A DNA stretch of 64,000 bases from Gigaspora rosea. Its lineage: Eukaryota > Glomeromycota > Glomeromycetes > Diversisporales > Gigasporaceae. The stretch covers positions 158,580 through 222,579 of the forward strand of contig QKWP01000358.1 of assembly GCA_003550325.1 (NCBI GenBank), given 5' to 3'. The translations under genes were made by a program, and so were the position numbers. Shown piece by piece: positions 10,185 to 22,089 of the stretch. Numbering within the stretch: position 1 is the stretch's first letter; every line of letters begins with the position of its first letter. Below the pieces are notes generated by a model that was not told the origin of the DNA, ran no database searches, and saw nothing but the letters and a program-made list of their open reading frames with translations.

Positions 10185-13100
10185 TTTTAAATTTTATAGT
10201 TTATAAAATAATACACTAATAATATAATTTAAACCAAGGTTGAGTTATATTGACAAAAACTTTTAGTTATACCATAACTAATTACATTTGATAGTTCTTG
10301 GGTTTTATTCCAGAAAGCCAAGACTAAAAAAATCTTTTTCATTTTTTTTTTAGTTATTTTTAGATTCTTAGATACTCATAAAAAAAGTTTTGTAAGTAAT
10401 TATTGTCCAAAGCAAAGTGAGAACTCTTATGTTCTAGCATATTTGAATGCACATCTATACAATGTCCAGTGGAAAGAACCAATAGAATTTGAGAAATGAT
10501 GGGCTCCATGATGATCAGCAATCAGTATAACTCACTTTAGGTTATACATAAAGAATTGCATTGAACTTATATCAGATTCTAATTTTTTAGTATATATTAA
10601 CTACAGATTAGATTTTTAAAAAAGTTGGTTCAAGTAATTATTAAAAAAGTTTTTATTATTTTAATTTTTTATTTTTTTTATTTTTTAATTTTTTATTGAT
10701 TTATTATTTTATTTAAAAGGCTACTATTTCCACTATAATATTTTGCTATTTTTACTATAGTTATACAAAAATTTTTATTTTTAGTATTCAAAAAAATAAA
10801 TCTAATTCTAACTTTAACTTTAATCTTAACTCTAATCCTAACTCTAACCATATTGGCTAATTTGTGAAATTGGATCTGTTTTGTAGATCTCTTAAATTAT
10901 AATTAACCAATCAGAATCATTAGATTTAGGCTATCAAAATCTATCATATAACACATTTGCAATAAATATTATTATATATATTATATAGATAATTTTTTAT
11001 ATATATTAGTTTTTTTTATTAATCTACCTTTTTATATATGTAAAAAATATTTCTTGGTGTCTGCTAACCTTACTTTTACTTGTTATTGCTTGTAAATATA
11101 ATTGTAGTAGAAGCCATTACTTGTAGATCATATTCGTAGATATCATTATCTGGCATAAATGCTATTTTCATAGATATAGTTGCTTGTATACATTGTTACT
11201 TGTTATTGAAATACTCTTGCTATAGGTTTTGTTACTTGCTATGTTTGGTAGCATTTTTGTTGTTGATATTTAGTTGCTTGCAGTTAATTAGTATTGTTGT
11301 TTATAGATTTATTTGCATTTACTAATATCTTTTTGTTGGTGTTAAAGTTTTTACTTCATTCATCTCTTCTGCTGACACAATTTTGTTAATATAAATGTTT
11401 AGGCCCCTTGTATAGTACTATTTACTATTGTCATATTGCAAAGTCTTGTAAGTCATAGTTTTTGGCAAGTTTTTAATATATATGATAGTAGACTTTCTTG
11501 TAGTCTAGATTAGGATTAGGATGATTGGGTATTTATAAATATAGTAGGATTAGTAGTAAAATTAGTTTTAGCAGTAAAATCAGTATATAATAAAAATTTA
11601 CAGATATAAAAAAATAACTTATCTTGTTTAGTACAATTCTATGATAAAAAATAAATAAGTTTGATCTTTTTTTTTATTACAATAAAAACTTATTTGATCA
11701 GCTAAGCTAGAGATAAATAATAGTTTAATTTTATTTAAATACTGAAAGTTTGGAAAGAGCACAAAAGACTATTAATAGAACTGCCAAAAGTGCTAGTATT
11801 AAGATTGAAGAATAAAGAAATACAATAATTTTATAAATAAAAACAAAAAATAAAAATAAAAATAAGATTATCTTTATATTCTTTTTGAAAACACAATAAT
11901 AAAAATCATGCTTGATTTAAAAATATTAAATGTTTTAATTAATACACTTTGATATAATTATAATAACAATTAATATATATTTATTCAACTAATTTTCTCA
12001 AAATATAAATTAATCTGAAAGTTATAAAAATGATATAATATTAAATTAACCAACTCTAATCAAATTTAGATTCATTTTATTAAATTAGAATACATAATTG
12101 GATTTAAATAAAAAAGAAGAAAATTAAATTTTGTTAAAACCAAGTTAATGATGCTATTAGAGCTATAGGACTCCAAATAATTTATATAAGCTTATACTTG
12201 AGCATTATAATAAATTTTTTTTGGCTAGCACTTTTATATTGATATATATAAGCTATATTTTAAATATCAGATAAGACTTTTATCCAATTTTAAATTTTAA
12301 CTTTTTTGAAATATAACATTCTTTAAAAAAAAAAAACTGAGTTACATTTTTTTTTTTAAAAAAAAAAAAAAAAAACTAAGTTAAATTTTTTAAAAAACAA
12401 AGTTATATTCTTTAAAAAGAAAAAAAACAAAGTTATATTCTCTAAAAAAAAAACAGACTTACATTTTTTTTTTTAAAAAAAAAACAAAGTTATATTTTTT
12501 TTAAAAAAAAAACTAGTATAGCACAGCAGTTACAGGCATACCACTATGGCATACTATAGGGCATGCCTTAAAAGAAAATAGATATAGAGTATGCCTCTTA
12601 TATTAGAGATGTTAAATTACTTCTAAATTGCTTCATGTAACACAAATTTAAAATAATTTATTAAACTATAATGATAATCAAATTAATTTTTTTAATAAAT
12701 AATTTATATAAACAATAGATCTAATTACAAAAAAAAGTTAAAAATAATATTTGTAGTAAGATATTTGCAAATTAGACCAAATTTTTATTTTTTTAATAAA
12801 TATATTTTTTAAAATTATTATAAACAATTTTAATACTGTAATTTTACAAAAAATAAAAAATAAAAAATCATAAAACTAACAAGAAAACTGTGTTAAGCAG
12901 TTTGAGCATTTTATAAGCAATTTAACATCCCTAACTTATATATAATCAATATATGCATTTATTTATTGTCAAAAATTTTTGAAATAGTAGATAGTCAACA
13001 AATATAAAATATGAACAAGATTTTTAGGATTTGTGAATTTTTATGAGTTGATATGATAGGTCCCCAAATAATCTATGTGAAGTTATATTTGAGCATCATA

Positions 13101-13472
13101 GTACAAATTTTTTTGGTTAGCACTTTTGTTTTTTGGTATATATAAGCTATATTTCAAACATTAGATCAAACTTTTATTCACCTTTAATTTTTTTTGAAAT
13201 ATAATGTTTCTAAAAAAAAAACAGACTTACGTTCTTTAAAAACAAAAAAATACAGATTTATATTTTCTAAAAAAAAAAAGAACAAAAANAAAAAAAAAAA
13301 AAAACAAAAAAAAATTTTAAAAATTTTTTATACTCATCTGATCCATAATGTGTCAAATCCATCATAGATCATAAAAATATATACTACAAAATAAAAAAAA
13401 TTTTTTAAAAAAAAGCCATTTTGATTAATTTTTATTCAATTTGTATTTATTACCTACTGGATTACTATTATG
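10185..13472. other. Gene-poor AT-rich tract with internal direct repeats
   Basis: No gene was supported in ~3.3 kb. The stretch 12168-12330 is repeated at 13060-13215; shared words include CCAAATAAT(C/T)TAT, TGAGCAT(C/T)ATA, TAGCACTTTT and TATATATAAGCTATATTT. Between them are poly-A runs of 8-20 bases joined by AACAAAGTTATATT-like spacers (12310-12510). Degenerate CTAACTCTAA words occur at 10800-10850. A single N at 13289 interrupts a poly-A tract. Confidence 0.5.
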
Positions 13473-13480
13473 GCCCAGAT

Positions 13481-13662
13481 TAGAGGTTGGAACCAGTTTT
13501 AAATATTCGAGTTTATCACATCTAAATTCGAGTTTATCACACCAAAATTCGAGTTTATCACGTCATTTATTAATAGTTGATGTGATAAACTCGAATTTTG
13601 GTGTGATAAACTCGAATTTAGATGTGATAAACTCGAATATTTAAAACCGGTTCCAACCTCTA
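13481..13662. mobile_element. Palindromic hAT-like MITE, 182 bp
   Basis: An exact 8-bp duplication GCCCAGAT (13473-13480 and 13663-13670) flanks an element with ends TAGAGGTTGGAACC and GGTTCCAACCTCTA. Each ~80-bp arm holds three copies of ATTCGAGTTTATCAC, and the two arms are near-perfect inverted copies around a ~20-bp loop. The transcript would form a long hairpin. Overlapping ORFs on both strands are a by-product of this symmetry. Confidence 0.85.
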
Positions 13663-14270
13663 GCCCAGATTTTTCATTAGCATATTTCAAATATAAAATT
13701 TATAAAAATTAACTCTATTAGCATTTTTTTAAATATACCTTTTTTGCCATTTAGCTGTTTTCAAATATAACCTTTTTTTCCAATATCTACTTTTCAAATA
13801 TAACCTTTTTTAAAAAACGGTACTATTAGCTATTTTTCAAACATGATCTCACATAGATTATTCAGGGTTCTGATATGATGGTGTGCTATTGGCATATCAG
13901 GGTGGCATCCTGGCATAAAAATTGTTAAGTTGCATGCCCTATAGCATGCAAATTTTTTTGCTATACCACAATCCCCAAATAAAACCAATTTTATTCTTTA
14001 AAAAAAATATTTTATTCTTTAAAAAAAAAATTATTTCTTACTTTATATTTTTATTAGGACGCTGCCAAGAATCAGCTGATTTGATTTTGGCCAAAATTTT
14101 GACCCCCTATTTTAGTCAGGTCTTCATATTAAATTTTCATTTTTTTAGATCTTCTCTTTCTAGAAAATCAGCTGATTTTTGGCCTTCCCTTTAGCACATT
14201 TCAAATATAAGTTTTTTAAAAATTATCTTATTAGTATTCTTTAAATATACTCTTTTTGTCTATTAGGGGA

Positions 14271-14417
14271 GTGACAAAAATCAGGTGATTTTTTAGGGAG
14301 AGGAGGGGGTAAAAAAAAAGTTAAAATTATATATAAGAACCTGACTATATATATATATTAAGAAAGAGGGAGAGGAGGTAGGCCTCTGGTAAAAAATAAT
14401 CAGGTAATTAATGACAC
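14271..14417 (-). mobile_element. GTGTCA-family MITE, copy 2 (inverted)
   Basis: The ends GTGACAAAAATCAGGTGATT and TAATCAGGTAATTAATGACAC match copy 1 at 8632-8766 in reverse. The core GGAGGTAGGCCTCTGGTAA and AGTTAAAATTATATATAAGA is also reversed. A further related pair, AATCAGCTGATT, bounds the preceding segment at ~14070-14180. Confidence 0.65.
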
Positions 14418-14744
14418 GGCCCTTATTTAAGTTTAAGTTTGGTTTAAAGTTTAAAATTAATAAAATTTTAAAATTTGAATTTGATTTGGTTTAAAGTTTG
14501 ATCAAACTAGTTTGATTTTGATTCTAATAGAATTTTAAACTCTTATTCTAAAAAATTTTTATACAGTAATTTAAATTAGAATAAATACTATATATTATAT
14601 TTACTATAATTCCATTAATGCACGCTGTTGGGGATATGTGCAATTATAGAGGTGTGCACTTCAATATTTTTTGATAAAATAGTGTGCACTTATGAGGTAA
14701 AATCACGTGAATGTACATTAATAGAGGTTAGGGTCTACTGTATT

Positions 14745-14939
14745 TTTTTTTTTTTTTAATCTTAGCAGTTTCGCCAGAATTTTAATTAAGTTTATTACTT
14801 CAGATTTATTAATCTCTAAGTTCGACATCATTCCATCTGCTAAAATACAGATCAAATGCGACTAGTTCGTACTAATTTACGTCACTAGGGGCTACGTCAG
14901 CCCACCTAAGAAACTAACCAATCCGGTTTGCTACCCTCC
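14745..14939 (-). mobile_element. Short SINE-like retroposon, 195 bp
   Basis: Direct repeats of GTTAGGGTCTACTGTATT (18 bp; 14727-14744 and 14940-14957) enclose a 195-bp insert. On the plus strand it begins with a poly-T run, the poly-A tail of a minus-strand insertion. The minus-strand head reads GGAGGGTAGCAAACCGGATT then GGTTAG, compatible with a pol III A box. A B box is less clear (GTACGAACTAGTCGC). It shares no obvious body with the 1.2-kb retroposons. Confidence 0.65.
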
Positions 14940-15122
14940 GTTAGGGTCTACTGTATTACTATTTGGTTTAATTATTAAAGCTATATTAATTTAATTTTTT
15001 GTTTTTCTAACCATAAAAGTTTTAAATATAAAAAATTGGGTTGTAGTGTCGATCAACAACCAATTAGAAAATGATCAACAAACTCAGGGTATATAACCTG
15101 TTTCAGGAAATGCACATAGAAA

Positions 15123-17018
15123 ATGGTGCTTACTATCGACATGCGTAAAAACATAAAAGGATGCGAGTTTATTTACTCAGAAGCGGAATCCAGTAAGCAT
15201 GCATTTATGATTATTATTATTATGCATTTGAAAATGTAATTAAACTTTGAATTTGTTAAAAGGCTCCGAAGATGAACTTGTTAAAAAACCTATTTCTTAT
15301 CCAGACGTTTCCCACTCGAATAAATTAAGTGCAGGTTTTTTGCCTTTCATCATTCTTTTTACATTATTGTTATTTTTATAAAATAAGTTAAGAACGGTAG
15401 AATTAACGGAAGTGCATCGTCGATGAATTTTATAGCGGATAATAACAAAGATGAAATATACTCTATTTTAAGTGAAGAGTGCGCGAATAGTGATCAAAGC
15501 GTGACATCTGATCTGTTTTACTTTAGTGCTGAAAGCGATAGCGGTACTGTTGAAAGTGCTAGATTTCTTGAATCTAGTGGATCATCTAAAATTTATCTAG
15601 AACGAGATTTTCAGAAGTCCCCAGGTGAATTATACATTAAGTTAATAACGTTTTGATATTAGCAATGAAAAATTAAACATTCTAATATAATTTAGGACAA
15701 GATTTTGATGAGTCTCAAGGTGAGTTACATTCGAATTTTATCTAAAAGCTGCAGTGTTGTTAAATAATCTAAAAATGACTTTATACATAAAATTTAATGA
15801 TTCAAATAACTTGGAAAAAGTCATTTCAGAAAGGCAAATGACCATGCAAATTTAACAACACTGCAAGACTGTGTAGGTAAAGGTTAACACTTTCAAAATT
15901 TGAATAAAATTCATTGCAAGAAGCTCCACAATCAAAAGACAACGATATCTTTAAGTCATTACCGAATAGATTAACGGCCAATAAATTTTCAATATTGTCC
16001 ACGATATATGACAAACCTTGTGCTGAAAACGAAATTTCAATGGAAATGGAAAATTCAATTCAACAACTCTTTTGTGCAAATCCTGGTTGTCAAGAAGTTT
16101 TTGCTTGCGAAGAAGATCTGCGGAATCCTATGCTTTCGCAATATGCAAACAATCTAAATGTGATATCTCAACAATTTAAGACGAACATGGATTCTGAACG
16201 GCAATACAATTCAAGTACAGTGGATACGGACGCAATTGAATTAAATTCATATAAAAGATTGGAGTGCAATAAACGCATAAGCAATAGGTAAAAGTATGAT
16301 TCCCACGATAGACAACAATGTAATCTAAATTTTTTAACGAGAAATATTCATAGAAATAGCCTAAACACTACTCGTGATGAACCTCAACATGGAAAATATT
16401 TCACTTCAGAAAGTCATTCAAATGGACACAATGGCCACAATCACTCAGAATCAGAAGATAATAAAGATAATAATAATAGGCGCTTTATTTTTGGAGGGCA
16501 AACATGCGAACATAATTTCTCTTCTGAGAATGATTTGAAAACCTACTTAAATCGTTTTCAATCGGTCATATATGATGAACAAAAATGTAAAGATAAGGAA
16601 TTTACCACTGGATCCATAAATAGCCTTAATTCAGCACGTTATATATGTGAAGGAAAAGGATATGGTCAGAAGTTTAGAACTAAAAAGGAGCTGAAAAATC
16701 AAGAGACCATTTTTAGGCCAAAAGAAATTCCTTTAGTATCATATAATTGCAAAGAACATAGATTTAAACAACGTTTTAGATATGAGAGCGGTCGAGCTAT
16801 TCATCTTATCAAGAATCATCCACGCATTTGCAAGCTTTATAATAGACGTTTTTCGCAAGAAAATAAGATGTTAGTATGTTTTATTTATTCTCATTAGATT
16901 ATTTAATTTATTTATTGAATATTTTTAAATTAATCAGCAGAAAAGCTTCGGAAAAATAGTTTCATTCTATAAAAGCCATTTACCCAATATGAAGCTGAAT
17001 AAATTTGAGATTTTATAA
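15123..17018 (+). CDS. Degenerate C2H2 zinc-finger-like protein
   Basis: A model of 456 aa joins 15123-15192, 15263-15334, 15388-15624, 15696-15719, 15921-16287, 16354-16873 and 16938-17018; all joins keep frame. Finger-like blocks remain: CANPGCQEVFACEEDL (exon 5), TCEHNFSSENDLKTYL (exon 6), CKEHRFKQRF..AIHLIKNH and CKLYNRRFSQENKML. Most lack one or more Cys/His ligands, so zinc and DNA binding are doubtful. The 24-nt exon 4 (GQDFDESQ) echoes the end of exon 3, suggesting a local exon duplication. An in-frame TAA at 16289-16291 is avoided only if 16288-16353 is a 66-nt intron (GTAAAA..ATAG, with TTAAC upstream). That intron would remove part of another finger-like block (KYDSH..). It may therefore be a pseudogene. 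Confidence 0.5.
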
Positions 17019-17169
17019 AATCAACCATTTATACTGGCCCTTAAGTTGAAATGTGCACAAATATTGAATTTTGCTATTTTAGGCCCATTCAACTTAAATA
17101 TCATTGTTGCGCATAAATAGAGTTCAGGAAATTCTATGGATCCCTATCTGATAAAATTTATACAAGGAG

Positions 17170-19944
17170 TTACGCTCGAATTCCTTGAGCAAAACCAGGA
17201 TATGTCCTAACGACCTATTAAATTTTATAATTATTAATTATTAATTTTTTTTTTTTTTGAGAGATTCGATTATAGAATTTTTCTTTTAACTTACCTCATT
17301 ATATAAATCTGGTTTAGTTCTAGCCAACGCATCCGGATCTTCGGCTAAACAGACGAATGTTGTAGCGGCACCACTGAAAATTACTGATCCTATAATTGAT
17401 AGCATTTGGAATCCAATAATGAATGCCAGAAATACTATTAACGGAGTGAATCCTCCGCCATCATTGAAACTGGGATGAAAGATGATCGTGTAAAGATATC
17501 CGAATAGAGCGGTGACCATTCCAACTAGAAATGAACCTTTTGGATAGAAATTAATTTAGTAGATAATTTCAAATGAAAGTGATTACACATGCAGACGGCT
17601 CTCTCTGAGTGCATAAATATTTTCTAAATTGCAGGACGCTTTTAATCTCGTATGTAGAGCTATATGTATCTTGTTCTCTCTTAAATGCAATTTCAGATGC
17701 AACTTTTTTCTTATGGTTTCGGCGAAATGCACATAGAGAGATATATTATAAATATAATATGGTAGTACGATACAATACCCATTGTAACGACGCTGCCTAT
17801 AAGGTTATCATTAATAACCGCCTCAATGCCGCGATCTTGAATCATAGTCCAGGTATCCTATAATATTTGTGGAAAAAATTAAGTTTGTACCATCTTATCC
17901 ACAACATAATCCACAACAAAATCCACAACATATTTATAGTTATCATTACCTTTGCCTTTGATATGTACAGAAAATTTGATTATAAATTTAATAAATATTA
18001 TTTAGTATCAATATCATTTCTATATCTCAGTTTTAAACTGCCACCATAGATTTTCATAATGTATTTACCGCATCACAGAATGACTTCCCGTAAATCGCTA
18101 CTTGTGTATACGCGTAAAAATTGAAATATTCCTAAACATAGAATATTTATTTCAATATATAATCGATTATAAAAATACATAAATAAAAATCTAAATTGTA
18201 TACAACTTACTAACAACGCATCGATATATCCAACTATTACAGCTGCACAAGCAGCGCAAAACGCGCCTAATTTATGAAATTTATTAATATCTTTTGAGAA
18301 AATTTTAATAATTGAAAAAATACGTAATATATTACCTAAGGGATTATCAACATCTTGGGCTAGAGATCTCAAAAGTTGACGAATAACTTGTAATATTGCA
18401 ACTAATAAACTTCCAAAGCAGATACTCCCAAAGCTAGTAGTAGCTGCCCTTTTTGCACTACCCAAGGTAGGTGAAGGTGGGACACCTTGAGGGGTTCCTT
18501 CAAGAAAGTAATAGGAAGCAAATACGCCAGAAGTTGTAACATGAATAAAAGTTTGGATAACTTGAGACACCCAATAGTATCTAATAAATTAGTATCAAAA
18601 TTATTTAAATTATTTCAACTTAATACAATAACAAAATAAATTTATTATTAGATAAATACACTTACGTAAATAATAAAAATATGACAATGACCGTAAATTG
18701 GCCAGTTTGACAATTTGTTGACGTTGTCTTTGCTTGCTTACACGCAGCTGGATACCAGACTTGATATGCCGCTAGAAAAATAAAAGAAAATAAAATAAAA
18801 TAAATTGGAACAATTCGTTTCTATGATTTATCTACGCGTAGAATTTATAAACATTTACCAATTAAAGTAAAAATCCACCATATCGTATACAATATATGTA
18901 CGAATAATCCCACAAAAGCTGTCAAAATCATTGCTTTATATCTATTCATAATACTGGTTATAGTCCGTAACATGACAGAAGAGAATGGAATCAATGGTTT
19001 CCACCTGTGTTTGTAAATTCAAATAATTTTAATATTGTAAATTTGTATTTTATATATATAAATATATATATATATGTAAATAATGATTATGAAATCTTAC
19101 CAAAACCAATATAATGTATAAAAAATAGCGACGATAGCAAACAAAATAGCAAGGCTAAAATATTTAACGATAAAGAAATAAACGGTAAAACACCAGTACA
19201 TCACGATAGAGAGGAAAAATGTGACTTTGATAAATTGTTTTGGAAATCTATTTTTAACATAAAAGTATCAATAAATTAATCCAAAATAAAAAAGTACAGT
19301 ACAAAGTGAAAGAATTCACGTACTTATGTGCTAATATTAAGTATCCTGTGCTTAGTGCGAGTCCAATTCCAGCACAAAACATTAAAATCCAAATAGTACT
19401 CCAATTCAAAGTTACATTTTCGACAGACGTACGATTTTGACGTTGTATGATAGCGTAATTTCTTAGAGAGATCGCAGATACAGCAATGAATGCCAACAAA
19501 TCTAATGTAAATAAAATTACAGCCCCTGTTGTAATAATAAAAGATTAAGCATTTTATTTATCAAACATTAATAAAAATATTATATATATATGATTTTAAT
19601 TTACATAAGTCTTGATATTTGGTCCTTGTATTAAATTTACTATTATCACTACCACTATTCATAGCTTGCTCAAAACTGGGAGGTGGGGGATAACCATTTT
19701 GTGGTGGCATGTAAGATGTATTTTGAGATTCATATGGTGGTCTTTCATTATGATTGTAGTCGTTATTGTAGTAATTTAATGGCCTTTCATTATTATTGTA
19801 GTAATTTGATGGTGTTTCATTACTATTATTATTATAATTTGAAGTTTTTTCTGGATTAGTATGTGTGTATGGGTGGATCGAACTAGGTGAAGTTGGAGGG
19901 GGATAGTAATGTTTAGGCTCTGGCATATAATATTGTTGTGACAT
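17170..19944 (-). CDS. Choline-transporter-like (CTL/SLC44, Pns1-type) membrane protein
   Basis: Eleven exons, from the 5' end: 19605-19944, 19324-19525, 19101-19247, 18859-19004, 18666-18771, 18336-18580, 18211-18266, 18069-18131, 17779-17857, 17295-17536 and 17170-17214; 556 aa, close to yeast Pns1. The first ~105 residues are a cytosolic tail rich in Pro, Tyr and Asn, followed by KYQDLWGAVILFTLDLLAF, the first membrane segment. Family hallmarks: QVIQTFIHVTTSGVFASYYF, GSAKRAATTSFGSICFGSLL, YAYTQVAIYGKSF, RGIEAVINDNLIGS and TTFVCLAEDPDALARTKPDL, then LYNEVVRTYPGF at the C-terminus. About ten hydrophobic segments are visible. Animal CTLs transport choline; the yeast member is plasma-membrane located and does not clearly transport choline, so substrate is open. 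It ends 152 bp from the convergent zinc-finger-like gene. Confidence 0.93.
17589..17745. mobile_element. Tigger-like MITE relic inside an intron of the transporter gene
   Basis: The intron 17537-17778 contains a degenerate inverted pair CTCTCTCTGAGTGCAT and ATGCACATAGAGAG. The interior resembles the degenerate sequence at 3870-4010 (TAAATGCA, TATATCTTG). It lies wholly within the intron, so the reading frame is unaffected. Confidence 0.4.
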
Positions 19945-21289
19945 CCTCGAAATCTAACGAAAAAAAGAACTTTTAAAAGCAACTTTTGATTCCGTTTATT
20001 CTTTTAATATCGGGTTGAAATTCATTTATTGCATTAAGTCATTTTGACATCATAGACAAATAATGATTATCGATTTTTGTAATAAATATAGAAAAAAATT
20101 TCTATATTATTCAAAAATTAGATTAATACATACTAAGAAATTTGCAATAAAAAAAATTTACATTACAAAAAATAGAGATGATCCAGTGATTAGTATTATT
20201 TTACTACCAATCGATTCATATCGATGAGGATAGTAATTCTAATCACTGGACCACGAACTATTGCAGATTCGCCACACAATATCCTTTTTAACTTTATGTA
20301 GTATTCGAACGTTAATATCTCGTGGCCTTGTGATCAGAATTGAACGATTTTATATCATTCGATTCGTCTTGGAGACGAATCAAATGGTATATAAATCATT
20401 AGATTTGCTCACGAGTTATAATAGATTTTTCTTAATTGCGCTATAATACCTATAGTCAACCTTATATATATAATAAAAAGGTTAACACTTAAATCTATTT
20501 TTATTTACAGTTATTTAATATTTCTACTGACTATATAGGGCGCAAAAATTTGGCGGTACCGTGCGTACACTTATTTGCGCCGGTGATACAAACCAAAAAA
20601 AGGGGGACACAGGTTACTTGGGAAAATTTGGATCCAACGTTTTCATGCTTTTTCCAAGTATTTGAGAATTTTTTACGATGTAAGTCTAGAATTCTTATAT
20701 AATTTAACTTAGGTTACAAAAAATAGTCACATGAAGGGTTAAGTTACAGATAGGGATGAATTTTACGTAATTTTACATAATTTGGTAAAGTTTCAGTAAA
20801 ATTAGGTTTCATATAATTTGAACACGATATTAATTTCTTGGATAACGTGATGAAAATTACGATTTACTGAATATATGTATTGTAAGACAGGTGTTACAAA
20901 TGTATAATATCAATGTTGGCCAGAATTATAATAAGTTTTACCAGCATTAACTATTAAAATTTGACAATATATGATTCTGAGTTTTTCTGATGTAGACAGT
21001 GAACCTAAAATACAAGTATTCTTTCTAAACGTGATAACCAATTTAACCAGCTAAAATTTTTGATTTTATACAGATTTTGATCTAAATAATAAATTTATCT
21101 TGTTTAAAAAAAATATAAATATTCAATATTTTACAATAAAATTTTTCCGTAAAGTCACGTGAGTGAACTCTCGATATAGTGAAGTTACCAGTTTATATAA
21201 AATTCTTTTGATATAGTGAATTTACTAATAAACTCTCGATATAATGAATTTTTTAAAAATTTTTATTAATGGGAACGGATCACTTCACT
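19945..21289. other. Upstream region of the transporter gene; repeats only
   Basis: No gene supported. An inverted pair TCCAGTGATTAG and CTAATCACTGGA (20174-20250) flanks a short loop. Another hairpin around CATTCGATTCGTCTTGGAGAC (~20359) resembles one at 34765-34875. Near 21160-21240 the phrase CTCTCGATATAGTGAA and relatives mark a decayed Tigger-like element that hosts the MITE at 21290. Confidence 0.45.
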
Positions 21290-21524
21290 CAGTGTCTGAA
21301 ATTCAATTTTTAAATTAGTTGCGGGCTGCAACTAAATAAAAAAAATAGTTGCGGATTATAAGAATTTATAAAAAATTTAGTTGCGCGTATAAGCATTTAA
21401 TCAAAATTTATAAGTAAAATTTGCAAATTTATGTGCGGAATTTGCACATGTACTTCAGATTTTGGTTGCGGAAATTTAAAATTTGTTGCGGTCCGCAGAC
21501 TCCGCAACCCAATTTCAGACACTG
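21290..21524. mobile_element. hAT-like MITE with CAGTGTCTGAAATT ends, 235 bp
   Basis: An exact 8-bp target duplication ACTTCACT (21282-21289 and 21525-21532) flanks ends CAGTGTCTGAAATT and AATTTCAGACACTG. The interior repeats GTTGCGG and CCGCAAC words near both ends. A partial inverted relative lies at 28631-28822. The insertion splits an older repeat whose two halves (CTCGATATAATGAA and ATAACGAGAATGAC) are recognisable on either side. Confidence 0.85.
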
Positions 21525-21574
21525 ACTTCACTATAACGAGAATGACTTGTATCACAAATAGGTAGCTTATTGGG

Positions 21575-21770
21575 ATGTTCTCAAACAATGGATCGAAAGT
21601 AAATTTTTAATTAGTCGGAAATCGAATAAATGACAAGTGAGTTACCATTGCGATGAACAAATCAGTGAGATACAAACCACCTTTTTCGCCAAAAATTTGT
21701 CATTATAAAGTCGCTCAAGCATTACTTTATATTCAAACATAATAATAAATTCTCGCCAAGTTTCTATCGA
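21575..21770. repeat. Dispersed repeat related to the 43.3-kb foldback element
   Basis: GATGTTCTCAAACAATGG, TTTTTAATTAGTCGGAAAT, GTGAGTTACCATTGCGATGA and CCAAGTTTCTAT occur here. Matching words occur in 43286-44060 (GTTCTCAAGC, TTAATTAGTCGGAAAAA, ATGAGTTATTATTTCGATGA, CCAAGTTTCTAT). This looks like a deleted copy of that element. Confidence 0.5.
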
Positions 21771-22089
21771 TCCAAAAAGTAGCTATTTTATTGTTAATGC
21801 TCGAAGCTTTTAAAACAAATGATCGATACTTGATATGAAATAATAATAATTGTGGTGGCTGATGCTGAAATTTTGACCTATTTTGATATGAAATTTTAAA
21901 ATTTTTTTGGTATGTTTTTTTCGTTTTTGTCTTATAGAATTTGGGTGTAGCTTTGATATTTAAAGTGTATATATGGATTTTAGCAGGGTTTATATTTTCA
22001 AATCGAGACCCCAAATTCAGCATCAGCCGCGACAATAATAATAGGCGGTTGCTATTCATACCCTATTCGTACCCCTGTAAATCAAAAAC

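Noticed and set aside
13441-13690. Two overlapping ORFs on opposite strands with similar proteins
   Set aside because: Both are produced by the mirror symmetry of the palindromic MITE.
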